Of a stretch of DNA of 64,000 bases, positions 57,059-64,000 are shown in pieces. The number at the start of each line of letters is the position of its first letter. Position 1 is the stretch's first letter. The DNA is from Shimia_B sp038528385 (GTDB lineage: Bacteria; Pseudomonadota; Alphaproteobacteria; Rhodobacterales; Rhodobacteraceae). A model generated the notes under the pieces. It ran no database searches. It saw nothing but the letters and a program-made list of their open reading frames with translations, and was not told the origin of the DNA. The translations under genes were made by a program, and so were the position numbers. The stretch is taken from positions 372,001 through 436,000 of the forward strand of contig JBCBET010000003.1 of the NCBI GenBank assembly GCA_038528385.1. Direction: 5' to 3'.

Positions 57059-59154
57059 CGGAACACCCGCCCCCAGCCCTTGGCGAGGCTCTGCGCCCTG
57101 TAGGACCGCGTCACCCCGTGGAGCCGGTTCGGCACCGAGAGCCGCGCGCCCCCGTCGCGCAGCACCGGCTGGATCAACTGGGACACCGCGCCCCGCGACG
57201 GCTCGCCCGTGATCCAGGAGAGCGGCACCGTGAAGCGGATGCCCTTGTCGAAGGAGCCCTCTCCGAACTCCTCGAAGGGGACGTCGGTCAATGTGAAATA
57301 GGCCCCGATGCGGAAACCGTTATTGTATTCCCGGTCGAGCGAGAAGGTCGCGCCCCAGTCGCCCGCGAGGTAGCGGCCCACATCCAGCTGACCCAGATAG
57401 CCGCTTCCGAAATCGTAATAGGCCGAGGCATGGCCGGTGACGACGTCGTAGTCCTGCAGGCCAAAGAGCATGTCGAAATCCCGCTGGCGCGCGTAGTTGA
57501 GCTCCACGCCGAGCGCGAGCGGCCCCTCGTTGGGGGACCAGAGCACCTCGCCGGAGAGGCCCGCGAACATCGTCTCGAGATAGCCCGCGCTCACGCGGCC
57601 GAAGAGATCGCCGCCCGGACGAAACAGGTACTGGCCGTAGAGCTGGTTGATCTCGAACTCGGATTCGAGCGCATAGAGCACCGCGTCCGAACGCACCCGC
57701 GGCAGCACGGAATCCGAGCGCCGCGAGGCCTCTTCGATCGTATCCACCAGCGGATAGCGCGTGAGCGCGTTGAAGCTCAGCCCTGGACGCGGCGAAAGGC
57801 CGAGCGACAGCTCGAGCCCGGCGGCGATGCGCACGGGCTGATCGGGGTCAAAGAGCGAGAAGGCCGAATAGGGCGCGATCCCGTAGCGCAGCTCGGGATA
57901 GAGCCCCGGCACCTCGCCGGCGCGCCCGGCCTCCGGCGCATCCTCGATCCGGGCGCGGGCCAGCGATTTCCACGCCCCGTCGAAATCCGTCTGCAGCTCC
58001 CTCAGGTCGCTCCGGTTGAGCGTGATCGCGGTGTTCGCCACGCCGAAGGTCTGCGGCACGATCGTGAAGCTCTCGATCCCCGCCGGCAGCACGTTGGCCA
58101 GCACCCGCGCCGTGCGCCCGATGGCCTGCGCCTCCACGTCCCAGCGCCCGTTCTCGATCCGCACGGTGGCCTCGCGCCTCTCGAGGCTCAGCCCCTCGAG
58201 CGTGATGCCCTCCTCCGCCAGAAGCGGGACGAGCGCCGCGCGCGCCGCCGCCTGCGTCTCCCGCGCCCCGGGCGGCAGATCCGCGAGCCGCGCCGCGCGC
58301 GCGTCGGGCACGGTCAGCGGCGCGCCCTCCCGTCCGCCGGGAATGGGCCGCCGTTTCGGGTTGAAGAGGTAGGTGTATTGCAGCCCGATCTCCGTGCCGC
58401 CGATGAGATGCGCGCGCACATTCGAGCCCGACGGGAAGCGGTAGTTCATCCCCAGATTGATCGGGCTCTCGATGTCGATGACGTCGCGGTCCTCTTCCTG
58501 CGCGTAGGCATCGCTCGAATACTCGACCTGCAGGCTCAACCGGTCCGTCACCTGGTAGTCGAGCCCGCCGAAGACCGCCATGGGGCCGCGGAAATAGAGC
58601 CCGAAATCGAGCTGGCCGGTGGTGGAAATGCCGCCCGCGCCCGCCGAGGGCCGCGTCTCGAACCGCTCGGCGAAGAGGCCCAGGGGATTGTCGAAGCTCC
58701 CGCGCTCCGCCAGGCGGCCCCAGCCCAGCCCGCCGGTGAGCTTGGCGCGGCCCACGGTCTTGGTGGCCACGATGTATTCGCTCGACAAAAGCCCCGTGCC
58801 CGCGAAATCGCGCAGGCCGACGGCGAGCGCCGGGCTTCGCGGCGTCTCGTCGGCGATCTGGAAATGGATGTCGAAGCTCCGGTCGAAGCGGTCCCGCGCG
58901 CCGCCCTGGTCGAAATCGTCGATGATGGCGTAGCGAAAGCTGCCGTGGATGCGCGGGAAGATCTGCACGGTGGCGGTGTTGCGCTGTATCCCGCCGAAGC
59001 GCAGCGTCGTCAGCGCGACCTCACCGTCCTCGAAGACCTCCGCCGTGGGCATGTCGATGAGGCCGGGCGTGCCCAGCGTGGAGACCGTCTGCGCGGCCGC
59101 TTGCAGCGCGCAGAGCGCCGCCAGCATGCTCATGATGCGCAAATGTCCAGACAT
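57055..59154 (-). CDS. YjbH/GfcD-type outer-membrane protein
   Basis: 699 residues from ATG 59154, with a signal peptide (MSMLAALCALQAAAQ, cleavage after Ala-Ala-Ala-Gln). The N-terminal STLGTPGLIDMPTAEVFEDG is the YjbH opening; the rest is rich in alternating aromatic strands such as GSFRYAIIDDFD and YNNGFRIGAYFTLTDVPFEEFG. GfcD/YjbH proteins are predicted beta-barrels for exopolysaccharide export. YjbE- and YjbG-type genes are not adjacent, so only half of the classical operon is seen. Confidence 0.88.
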   Translation of the reverse strand: MSGHLRIMSMLAALCALQAAAQTVSTLGTPGLIDMPTAEVFEDGEVALTTLRFGGIQRNTATVQIFPRIHGSFRYAIIDDFDQGGARDRFDRSFDIHFQIADETPRSPALAVGLRDFAGTGLLSSEYIVATKTVGRAKLTGGLGWGRLAERGSFDNPLGLFAERFETRPSAGAGGISTTGQLDFGLYFRGPMAVFGGLDYQVTDRLSLQVEYSSDAYAQEEDRDVIDIESPINLGMNYRFPSGSNVRAHLIGGTEIGLQYTYLFNPKRRPIPGGREGAPLTVPDARAARLADLPPGARETQAAARAALVPLLAEEGITLEGLSLERREATVRIENGRWDVEAQAIGRTARVLANVLPAGIESFTIVPQTFGVANTAITLNRSDLRELQTDFDGAWKSLARARIEDAPEAGRAGEVPGLYPELRYGIAPYSAFSLFDPDQPVRIAAGLELSLGLSPRPGLSFNALTRYPLVDTIEEASRRSDSVLPRVRSDAVLYALESEFEINQLYGQYLFRPGGDLFGRVSAGYLETMFAGLSGEVLWSPNEGPLALGVELNYARQRDFDMLFGLQDYDVVTGHASAYYDFGSGYLGQLDVGRYLAGDWGATFSLDREYNNGFRIGAYFTLTDVPFEEFGEGSFDKGIRFTVPLSWITGEPSRGAVSQLIQPVLRDGGARLSVPNRLHGVTRSYRAQSLAKGWGRVFR

Positions 59155-59422
59155 CGCCTTTGCGTCCTCGCAAGAGAGGGACTGCAAAGCGCGCACCCAC
59201 CCGTGGCGACCAATTTGCATAGCTCCCAGCCGTGGACAAGCGGCGGGCCACGCGGCGCCAGATTTGAGCGAGCGCGCGACATGGGTGGCCGGACGCGGAC
59301 AACGCCCGGGCGCTCTGGGGATGCGTCTTCCTCCGCGCCCTCATTCAGCGCGGGGGACCGACGCTCTCGCACCTGGTGACGTGCGTGGCAGGGCGCGGCG
59401 CGCGACGCCCCGCCCCGCGGGC

Positions 59423-61102
59423 TCAGGCCAGGAGGCGGCGGGCGATGACCTGCGCCTGGATCTCCGCGGCACCCTCGAAGATGTTGAGGATGCGGGCGTC
59501 GCAGAGGATGCGGCTGATCTTGTATTCCAGTGCGAAGCCGTTGCCCCCGTGGATCTGGAGCGCATTGTCGGAGGCGGCCCAGGCCACGCGCGCACCGAGG
59601 AGCTTGGCCATCCCGGCCTCCAGATCGCAACGGCGGCCCTCATCCTTCTCCACCGCGGAGAAATAGGTGAGCTGCCGCGCGACCATGATCTCCACGGCCA
59701 TCATGGCGAGCTTCGAGGCCACGCGCGGAAACTCGATGATCGACTTCCCGAAGGCCTGCCGGTCGAGGGCGTATTTCATGCCTTCGTCGAGCGCCGATTG
59801 CGCCACGCCCACCGCGCGGGCGGCGGTCTGGATGCGGGCACTCTCGAAGGTCTCCATGAGCTGCTTGAAGCCCTTGCCCTCCTCGCCGCCGAGGAGGTTC
59901 TCGCCCTTCACTTTGAAATCGTCGAAGTTGAGCGTGTATTCCTTCATGCCGCGGTAGCCCAGTACTTCGATCTCCCCGCCGGAGATGCCGGGATCCTGCC
60001 AGGGCTCTTCATCCGTGCCGGGCGTCTTTTCAGCGAGAAACATCGATAGGCCGCGATAGTCGCTCGTGTCGGGCACGGTGCGCGCGAGCACGGTCATCAC
60101 GTGGGTGCGCGAGGCGTGGGTGATCCATGTCTTGTTGCCGTTCAGGATCCAGTCGCCGTTCTCGTCCTTCTTCGCGCGGGTCTTGAGCGCGCCGAGGTCG
60201 GAGCCGGTATTGGGCTCGGTGAAGACCGCCGTGGGCAGGATCTCCGCTGAGGCGAGGCCCGGCAGCCACTTTTCCTTCTGCGCCTCCGTCCCGCCGCAGA
60301 GGATCAGCTCCGCGGCGATCTCGGAGCGTGTGGCGAGTGAGCCCACGCCGATATAGCCGCGGCTGAGCTCCTCGGAGACGACGCACATCGACGCCTTGGA
60401 GAGCCCGAGCCCGCCATGCTCCTCCGGGATGGTGAGGCCGAAGACGCCCATTTCCGCGAGCTCCTCGATCGTCTCCATCGGGATGAGCTCGTCCTTCAGG
60501 TGCCATTCGTGGGCGTGGGGCTCCACACGGTCGATGGAATAACGGCGGAACTGCTCGCGGATCATCTCGAGCTCGTCGTCGAGGCCCGAGCGGCCTACGA
60601 TGGTGTTCTGCTGCTCCTGCATGAGCGCCACGAGGCGGAGCCGCGCGGCCTGGCTGTTGCCCGCATTGCAGAGCGTCATCACCGCCGGCGCCATGAGCGC
60701 GCGCTGGTCTTCCTGGCTGAGGCCCATGTCCTGCAGGCGCACGACCTCGCCCTGGTTCATCTGGATGCCGCCGTAGATCTGCCAGAGGTATTCCCCGAAC
60801 GCGATCTGGTGGATGAGCTGCTCCATCTCGCCGAACTGGCCCTCGACGTCGAGCTTCTCCGCCCAGGCCTGCATCTGCCCGAGGCTTTCGGCATAGGTGG
60901 CGAGCCAGGCGAGCCCATGGGCGGCGGTCTGATGGGCGTCCACGAGCGCGCCGGAGACGCGGCCCTCCTCGGCCACCATGCCTCGCAGTGCCTCCTTGGC
61001 GGCCTCGGTGACCGAATTTACGGGGATGAGCGCGTCGCGGGTCAGGTCGAGAAGGCCTGCCAGGATGGGCGTTTCGATCTGGATCTGTCCGTCGTGGGCC
61101 AT
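59423..61102 (-). CDS. mcd: Acyl-CoA dehydrogenase, probably (2S)-methylsuccinyl-CoA dehydrogenase
   Basis: 559 residues, about 160 more than ordinary acyl-CoA dehydrogenases. The N-terminal extension contains AHGLAWLATYAESLGQMQAW and FGEMEQLIHQIAFGEYL, which I recall from methylsuccinyl-CoA dehydrogenases of the ethylmalonyl-CoA pathway. The core has VFTEPNTGSDLGALKTRA (FAD/substrate loop), LNGNKTWITHASRTHV, LAEKTPGTDEEPW and IHGGNGFALEYKISRI at the C terminus. FAD enzyme that would oxidise methylsuccinyl-CoA to mesaconyl-CoA during acetate assimilation. GGAGGA lies before the ATG. Monocistronic. Confidence 0.78.
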   Translation of the reverse strand: MAHDGQIQIETPILAGLLDLTRDALIPVNSVTEAAKEALRGMVAEEGRVSGALVDAHQTAAHGLAWLATYAESLGQMQAWAEKLDVEGQFGEMEQLIHQIAFGEYLWQIYGGIQMNQGEVVRLQDMGLSQEDQRALMAPAVMTLCNAGNSQAARLRLVALMQEQQNTIVGRSGLDDELEMIREQFRRYSIDRVEPHAHEWHLKDELIPMETIEELAEMGVFGLTIPEEHGGLGLSKASMCVVSEELSRGYIGVGSLATRSEIAAELILCGGTEAQKEKWLPGLASAEILPTAVFTEPNTGSDLGALKTRAKKDENGDWILNGNKTWITHASRTHVMTVLARTVPDTSDYRGLSMFLAEKTPGTDEEPWQDPGISGGEIEVLGYRGMKEYTLNFDDFKVKGENLLGGEEGKGFKQLMETFESARIQTAARAVGVAQSALDEGMKYALDRQAFGKSIIEFPRVASKLAMMAVEIMVARQLTYFSAVEKDEGRRCDLEAGMAKLLGARVAWAASDNALQIHGGNGFALEYKISRILCDARILNIFEGAAEIQAQVIARRLLA

Positions 61103-61255
61103 GGAATCCTCCGTGTGAAGCTCTGCCGTGAGCTAGTGTGTTTGCACCTGCAGCGCAACATTAATTCCCGCTGAACAATTTCAACGCATGAAAGTGTCGC
61201 GCCCGAATTCTCTCCGCCCTCTGGCCGCCGCCGCCCCGCAATCGTATGAGCGCCC

Positions 61256-62029
61256 ATGGACCTCTCGATCTTCTCCGAGCTCGGACTGGGCGTGCTCCTC
61301 GCCGCCACGGGCATCACGCTGGCCGCCGGCATCGTCAAGGGCGCCATCGGTTTCGCCATGCCCCTTATCATGATCTCGGGCATGAGTTCCATCATGGACC
61401 CGCGCCTCGCCATCGCGGGGATCATCCTGCCCATCGTGGCCTCGAACGCGCTCCAGACCTTTCGGAAGGGGGTGGGCCCCGCGCTTGCGGAGGCGCGCGT
61501 CTTCTGGCGCTACCTCCTGGTCGTGTCGCTCTTCATCGTGGCCGCCGCGCAGCTCGTCCCCTACCTCTCCACGCGCGTGTTTTATGGGGTTCTGGGCGTG
61601 CCGGTGGTGATCCTGTCGCTGATCCAGCTCGCCGGTATGCGCCTCACGATCCCGGTGGCGCGGCGGCGGGCGGCGGAGTGGATCATCGGCACGGTGTCGG
61701 GCATTCTCGGTGGCCTCGCGGGCACCTGGGGGCCCACGACTGTGCTCTATCTCCTGGCCATCGACACCCCGCGAGAGCGGCAGCTCATCGTGCAGGGGGT
61801 GATCTACGGGACGGGGTCGGTGATGCTCCTCCTCGCCCATGTGCAGAGCGGGATATTCAACGCGCAGACGGCGCCGTTCTCGGCCCTCTTGCTGGTTCCG
61901 GCCTATGCCGGGATGGCCGCGGGCTTCTGGCTGGGGGACCGGATGGACCACGCGCGCTTCCGCACAGCGACACTGATCGTGCTTACGGTGGCGGGCCTCA
62001 ACCTGATCCGCCGCGCGATCCTCGGCTGA
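61256..62029 (+). CDS. TauE/SafE-family permease
   Basis: 257 residues with about eight hydrophobic helices. Motifs GIVKGAIGFAMPLIMISG and GILGGLAGTWGPTTVLYLL are the two internally repeated G-rich signatures of TauE/SafE/DUF81 transporters, linked to export or uptake of sulfonates, sulfoacetate or other organic anions. Divergent from the acyl-CoA dehydrogenase gene. Substrate unknown. Confidence 0.88.
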   Translation: MDLSIFSELGLGVLLAATGITLAAGIVKGAIGFAMPLIMISGMSSIMDPRLAIAGIILPIVASNALQTFRKGVGPALAEARVFWRYLLVVSLFIVAAAQLVPYLSTRVFYGVLGVPVVILSLIQLAGMRLTIPVARRRAAEWIIGTVSGILGGLAGTWGPTTVLYLLAIDTPRERQLIVQGVIYGTGSVMLLLAHVQSGIFNAQTAPFSALLLVPAYAGMAAGFWLGDRMDHARFRTATLIVLTVAGLNLIRRAILG

Positions 62030-62118
62030 GCCACGCCGCACCGCGGCATGGGCCGGGCGATGCGTTTACGTTCGGGCCGAGAGGCCGATAAGCCCCGAAA
62101 TCACGGGGGTCACAGTCC

Positions 62119-62151
62119 GTACACACCCCGTACACACCCTGTACATACGCG
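62119..62151 (+). repeat. Tandem repeat of 11-base units
   Basis: GTACACACCCC, GTACACACCCT, GTACATACGCG in immediate succession; the first two differ at one base, the third is diverged. The 11-base period is about one helical turn, as in protein-binding iterons, but three units without other origin features do not prove one. Confidence 0.6.
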
Positions 62152-62234
62152 GTTTTCGCACATGAGTGAGCGGAGCGAGCTTAATCTGTGCGTCGGGGAT
62201 TTGCAGACAATTTTAAGCGCTAGAGCTGATGGCT

Positions 62235-62285
62235 GCAGCGCAGCGAAAGTGCGCCAAGCGCTCAAACTGCGAAATGCTGCGCTGC
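62235..62285. repeat. Inverted repeat GCAGCGCAGC/GCTGCGCTGC
   Basis: Perfect ten-base arms at 62235-62244 and 62276-62285 separated by 31 bases. It lies in the AT-richer gap. No T-run follows, so it is not a clear terminator for either flanking gene. Confidence 0.5.
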
Positions 62286-62413
62286 GGATAAATGTCCGCT
62301 GTTCAGATTTGAGACAAAGAGAATCCAGACGGGTCGTACTTCGATTAGGCGCAGGCCTCAAGAAACGCTGACCGCTGGCCATAGAGCGAACGAAATCAGC
62401 ACCCTTGCGGACG

Positions 62414-63202
62414 CTAGGCTTTGGATGCCCCTCCGGTCGCGTGCTCATAGAATTCATCATAGTCCGACCGCAGGGTCCCCATCACTCTATCCCAAAAGAG
62501 AAAGTACAGGCCGTAATTGCCTGAAAACCTGCTATGATGCTGGTTGTGTGACACCGACGTGTTTACCCACCGACCTAGCCACGTCTTATGAAAGCGCTTC
62601 GGGTAAAGCTCATAGCCGAGGTGACCATACACGTTGTAAGCGATCTGAAAGACGAAAAAGAGAATGACCGCGAGGATGTGAACCGGAAGGGTGAACGCAA
62701 TCACCAGGATTATGGAAGCTTCGAGCATCGCTTCAAGCGGGTGAAAAGCATAGGCCGTCCACGGTGACGGATTGGTCGAGCGGTGATGAACAAGATGCAC
62801 GCGACGATAGACTGGCTTTAGGTGCATGAATCGATGCATCCAATAAAAGTAGGCGTCGTGAAGGACGATCATCCATGCGATGGACACTCCAAACCAGACC
62901 GCTCCCCAGCCTTCAATTGGTGCGCGATACACGTTATTGAAGTCATCCAAAACATACAGGGCGAGGGTCGCAATCAGGCCGAATATAACCATGGAGACCG
63001 TTGAATACGCCATGTCACGACCGTAATCAGTGAGCTTTGGCAATCGTTTCTGAATCTTGCGAAACCAAAGGGGTTTTCTGAAAAGAACATAGAAACAGAG
63101 GAATGCGACGGAGGCGAAGAATAGATAACGGGTGAACACGCGAGAGATGATCAGGAATAACGCGTCCCAGTGCGACATGTCTGCTGGAAAAACGCTGGTC
63201 AC
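62414..63202 (-). CDS. Sterol desaturase/fatty acid hydroxylase family membrane protein
   Basis: 262 residues from GTG 63202 (AAAGGAA eight bases upstream). Four to five hydrophobic helices. The histidine clusters for a di-iron site are HDAYFYWMHRFMH, HLVHHRSTNPSPW and SVSHNQHHSRFSGNYG. Family members hydroxylate or desaturate lipids such as sterols, carotenoids or fatty acids. Codon use and base composition (AT-rich third positions) differ sharply from the neighbours, which suggests acquisition by transfer. Substrate unknown. Confidence 0.88.
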   Translation of the reverse strand: MTSVFPADMSHWDALFLIISRVFTRYLFFASVAFLCFYVLFRKPLWFRKIQKRLPKLTDYGRDMAYSTVSMVIFGLIATLALYVLDDFNNVYRAPIEGWGAVWFGVSIAWMIVLHDAYFYWMHRFMHLKPVYRRVHLVHHRSTNPSPWTAYAFHPLEAMLEASIILVIAFTLPVHILAVILFFVFQIAYNVYGHLGYELYPKRFHKTWLGRWVNTSVSHNQHHSRFSGNYGLYFLFWDRVMGTLRSDYDEFYEHATGGASKA

Positions 63203-63453
63203 CGTGAAGTTTCCTTTATCAAGAGTGTAGGGACGACTCGATTCTCAGCGTGTCTCCAAGAAACACAGCGAAGTTCTATCACGAGCAGCTGAATTAAATG
63301 TGCTGTCAGGTACAGAGCGGTTCTCTTGGAAACCACGGGGTGCGCGACTTTCGCTGGGTTTTATCCCATTCAGACTTAACGCCGCCCAGGTATCACGTCC
63401 ACCGCCCATTTGAAGACCGAGCGGAACGGTGGCCTCGACCAAGCAACGGCGAA
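63203..63453. other. Gene-free remainder of the AT-richer island
   Basis: About 250 bases upstream of the hydroxylase gene. A 65-codon ORF occurs on the minus strand (63245-63442) but has no ribosome site and no family resemblance; it could be a decayed remnant. Nothing else recognisable. Confidence 0.4.
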
Positions 63454-63479
63454 AGGCGGCGCAGTGCGCAAAGCCGCCT
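63454..63479 (-). terminator. Probable terminator of pckA
   Basis: Read on the minus strand AGGCGGC and GCCGCCT pair around a twelve-base loop and are followed by TTCG. It begins seven bases after the pckA stop. The T-run is short, so efficiency is uncertain. Confidence 0.55.
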
Positions 63480-63485
63480 ATCGCC

Positions 63486-64000
63486 TCAGCCGATCGCCAC
63501 GGCTTTCACGTCGTCGTCGATGTGGGGCAGGTAGGGCTCGAAATTGTCGGAGAACATCTGCACCAGCTTCGCGGCCTGGGCATCGTAGGCGCTGCCGTCG
63601 TCCCACGTGCGCCGAGGGGTCAGGAGGAGGTCGGCCACGCCGGGCACGCTCACCGGGACCTCGAACCCGAAATTGTCGTCCTTGCGGAACTGGCCGTTGT
63701 TCAGCGTCCCGTCGAGGGCCGCGGAGAGCAGCGCGCGGGTGGCGCGGATGGGCATCCGCGAGCCCTCGCCGTAGGCACCGCCGGTCCAGCCGGTATTCAC
63801 GAGCCAGCAGGTCGCGCCGTGCTTGGCGATCTTCTCGCGCAGGAGCTTGCCGTATGCCTCCGGCCGGCGCGGCATGAAGGGCGCACCGAAGCAGGTGGAA
63901 AAGGTGGGCTCGGGCTCGGTCACGCCGCGCTCGGTGCCCGCGACCTTGGCGGTGAAGCCCGACAGGAAGTGATACATCGCCTGCGCGGGCGTGAGCCGCG
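63486..64000 (-). CDS. pckA: Phosphoenolpyruvate carboxykinase (ATP), C-terminal part
   Basis: The last about 170 residues are visible; the gene continues past base 64000. MYHFLSGFTAKVAGTERGV, TCFGAPFMPRRPEAYGKLL and WLVNTGWTGGAYGEGSRM are hallmarks of the ATP-dependent enzyme, which converts oxaloacetate to phosphoenolpyruvate in gluconeogenesis. The C terminus NFEPYLPHIDDDVKAVAIG is complete. Composition returns to the high-GC background. Confidence 0.96.
   Translation of the reverse strand, partial: RLTPAQAMYHFLSGFTAKVAGTERGVTEPEPTFSTCFGAPFMPRRPEAYGKLLREKIAKHGATCWLVNTGWTGGAYGEGSRMPIRATRALLSAALDGTLNNGQFRKDDNFGFEVPVSVPGVADLLLTPRRTWDDGSAYDAQAAKLVQMFSDNFEPYLPHIDDDVKAVAIG

Larger units (their letters stand above)
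62030..62413. other. Gene-free, AT-richer gap with repeats
   Basis: 384 bases between the permease and the convergent hydroxylase gene. The base composition falls from that of the neighbouring genes towards balanced GC/AT around 62160. It contains a three-copy 11-base tandem repeat and a ten-base inverted repeat. A 107-codon ORF here has neither ribosome site nor family features, so it was not called. Confidence 0.55.

Noticed and set aside
62048..62371. 107-codon ORF between the permease and hydroxylase genes
   Set aside because: It spans the change in base composition and the tandem repeat, with no ribosome site or family features.
63245..63442. 65-codon minus-strand ORF upstream of the hydroxylase gene
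   Set aside because: No start signals or similarity recognised; at most a decayed fragment.
1..64000. tRNA, rRNA, CRISPR array, prophage or intact insertion sequence
   Set aside because: No cloverleaf-type segment, regularly spaced repeats, integrase or transposase reading frame was recognised on either strand by eye; a dedicated scan could still find a missed tRNA.

Overview
The window is high-GC alphaproteobacterial DNA. Its gene content points to an aerobic anoxygenic phototroph of the Rhodobacterales (Roseobacter group): a bch/puh photosynthesis gene cluster with the oxygen-dependent cyclase genes bciE and acsF, 5-aminolevulinate synthase (hemA, Shemin pathway), PpsR and PpaA regulators, and short-gap operons with many ATGA or GTGA start/stop overlaps. 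Species assignment is inference.

Region 1 (1-19972) is the right half of a photosynthesis gene cluster. On the minus strand ppaA, ppsR, bchG and a BCH2/PucC-type transporter (cut by the window edge) are read leftwards. Divergently, bchF-N-B-H-L-M, lhaA, puhA-B-C, bciE, acsF, puhE and hemA are read rightwards. Together they supply protoporphyrin precursor (HemA), magnesium insertion (BchH), methylation (BchM), ring E formation (BciE/AcsF), protochlorophyllide reduction (BchLNB), 3-vinyl hydration (BchF) and esterification (BchG), plus the reaction-centre H subunit and assembly factors. PpsR-type palindromes lie at the bchG start and in the ppaA/bchF gap. A pseudoazurin-like cupredoxin gene follows hemA.

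Region 2 (20070-28189): the cupredoxin with a terminator, an exported protein of unknown function, a tightly coupled cobalamin cluster cobH-L-I-(cbiG/cobJ fusion)-M, a small conserved protein and a PatB-type C-S lyase. Region 3 (28278-47798) is largely housekeeping: three deformylase paralogues in tandem (the third lacks catalytic residues) with fmt; a minus-strand NUDIX/rnhA/methyltransferase group; a CsoR-family repressor with its operator and a divergent MauE-like membrane protein; folK; rpoZ-rsh-DUF2062-pdxJ-acpS-lepB-rnc-GNAT-era-DUF1491-recO.

Region 4 (47990-59154) is an exopolysaccharide locus: Wzy-like polymerase, GT-B and GT-A glycosyltransferases, Wzx-like flippase, PAPS-dependent sulfotransferase, polysaccharide pyruvyl transferase, ExoY-type initiating transferase, and YjbF/YjbH-type export proteins. 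The predicted product is a sulfated, pyruvylated polysaccharide. Region 5 (59423-64000): a probable methylsuccinyl-CoA dehydrogenase, a TauE/SafE permease, an AT-richer island with a sterol-desaturase-family hydroxylase, and the 3' end of pckA.

The most unusual non-genic signals are short interspersed repeats. One copy lies in frame inside bchB, two form an inverted pair before era, and a second family sits directly before bchL and puhE. A 15-bp stem with a UUCG loop lies between puhA and puhB. No tRNA, rRNA, CRISPR array or intact insertion sequence was recognised.
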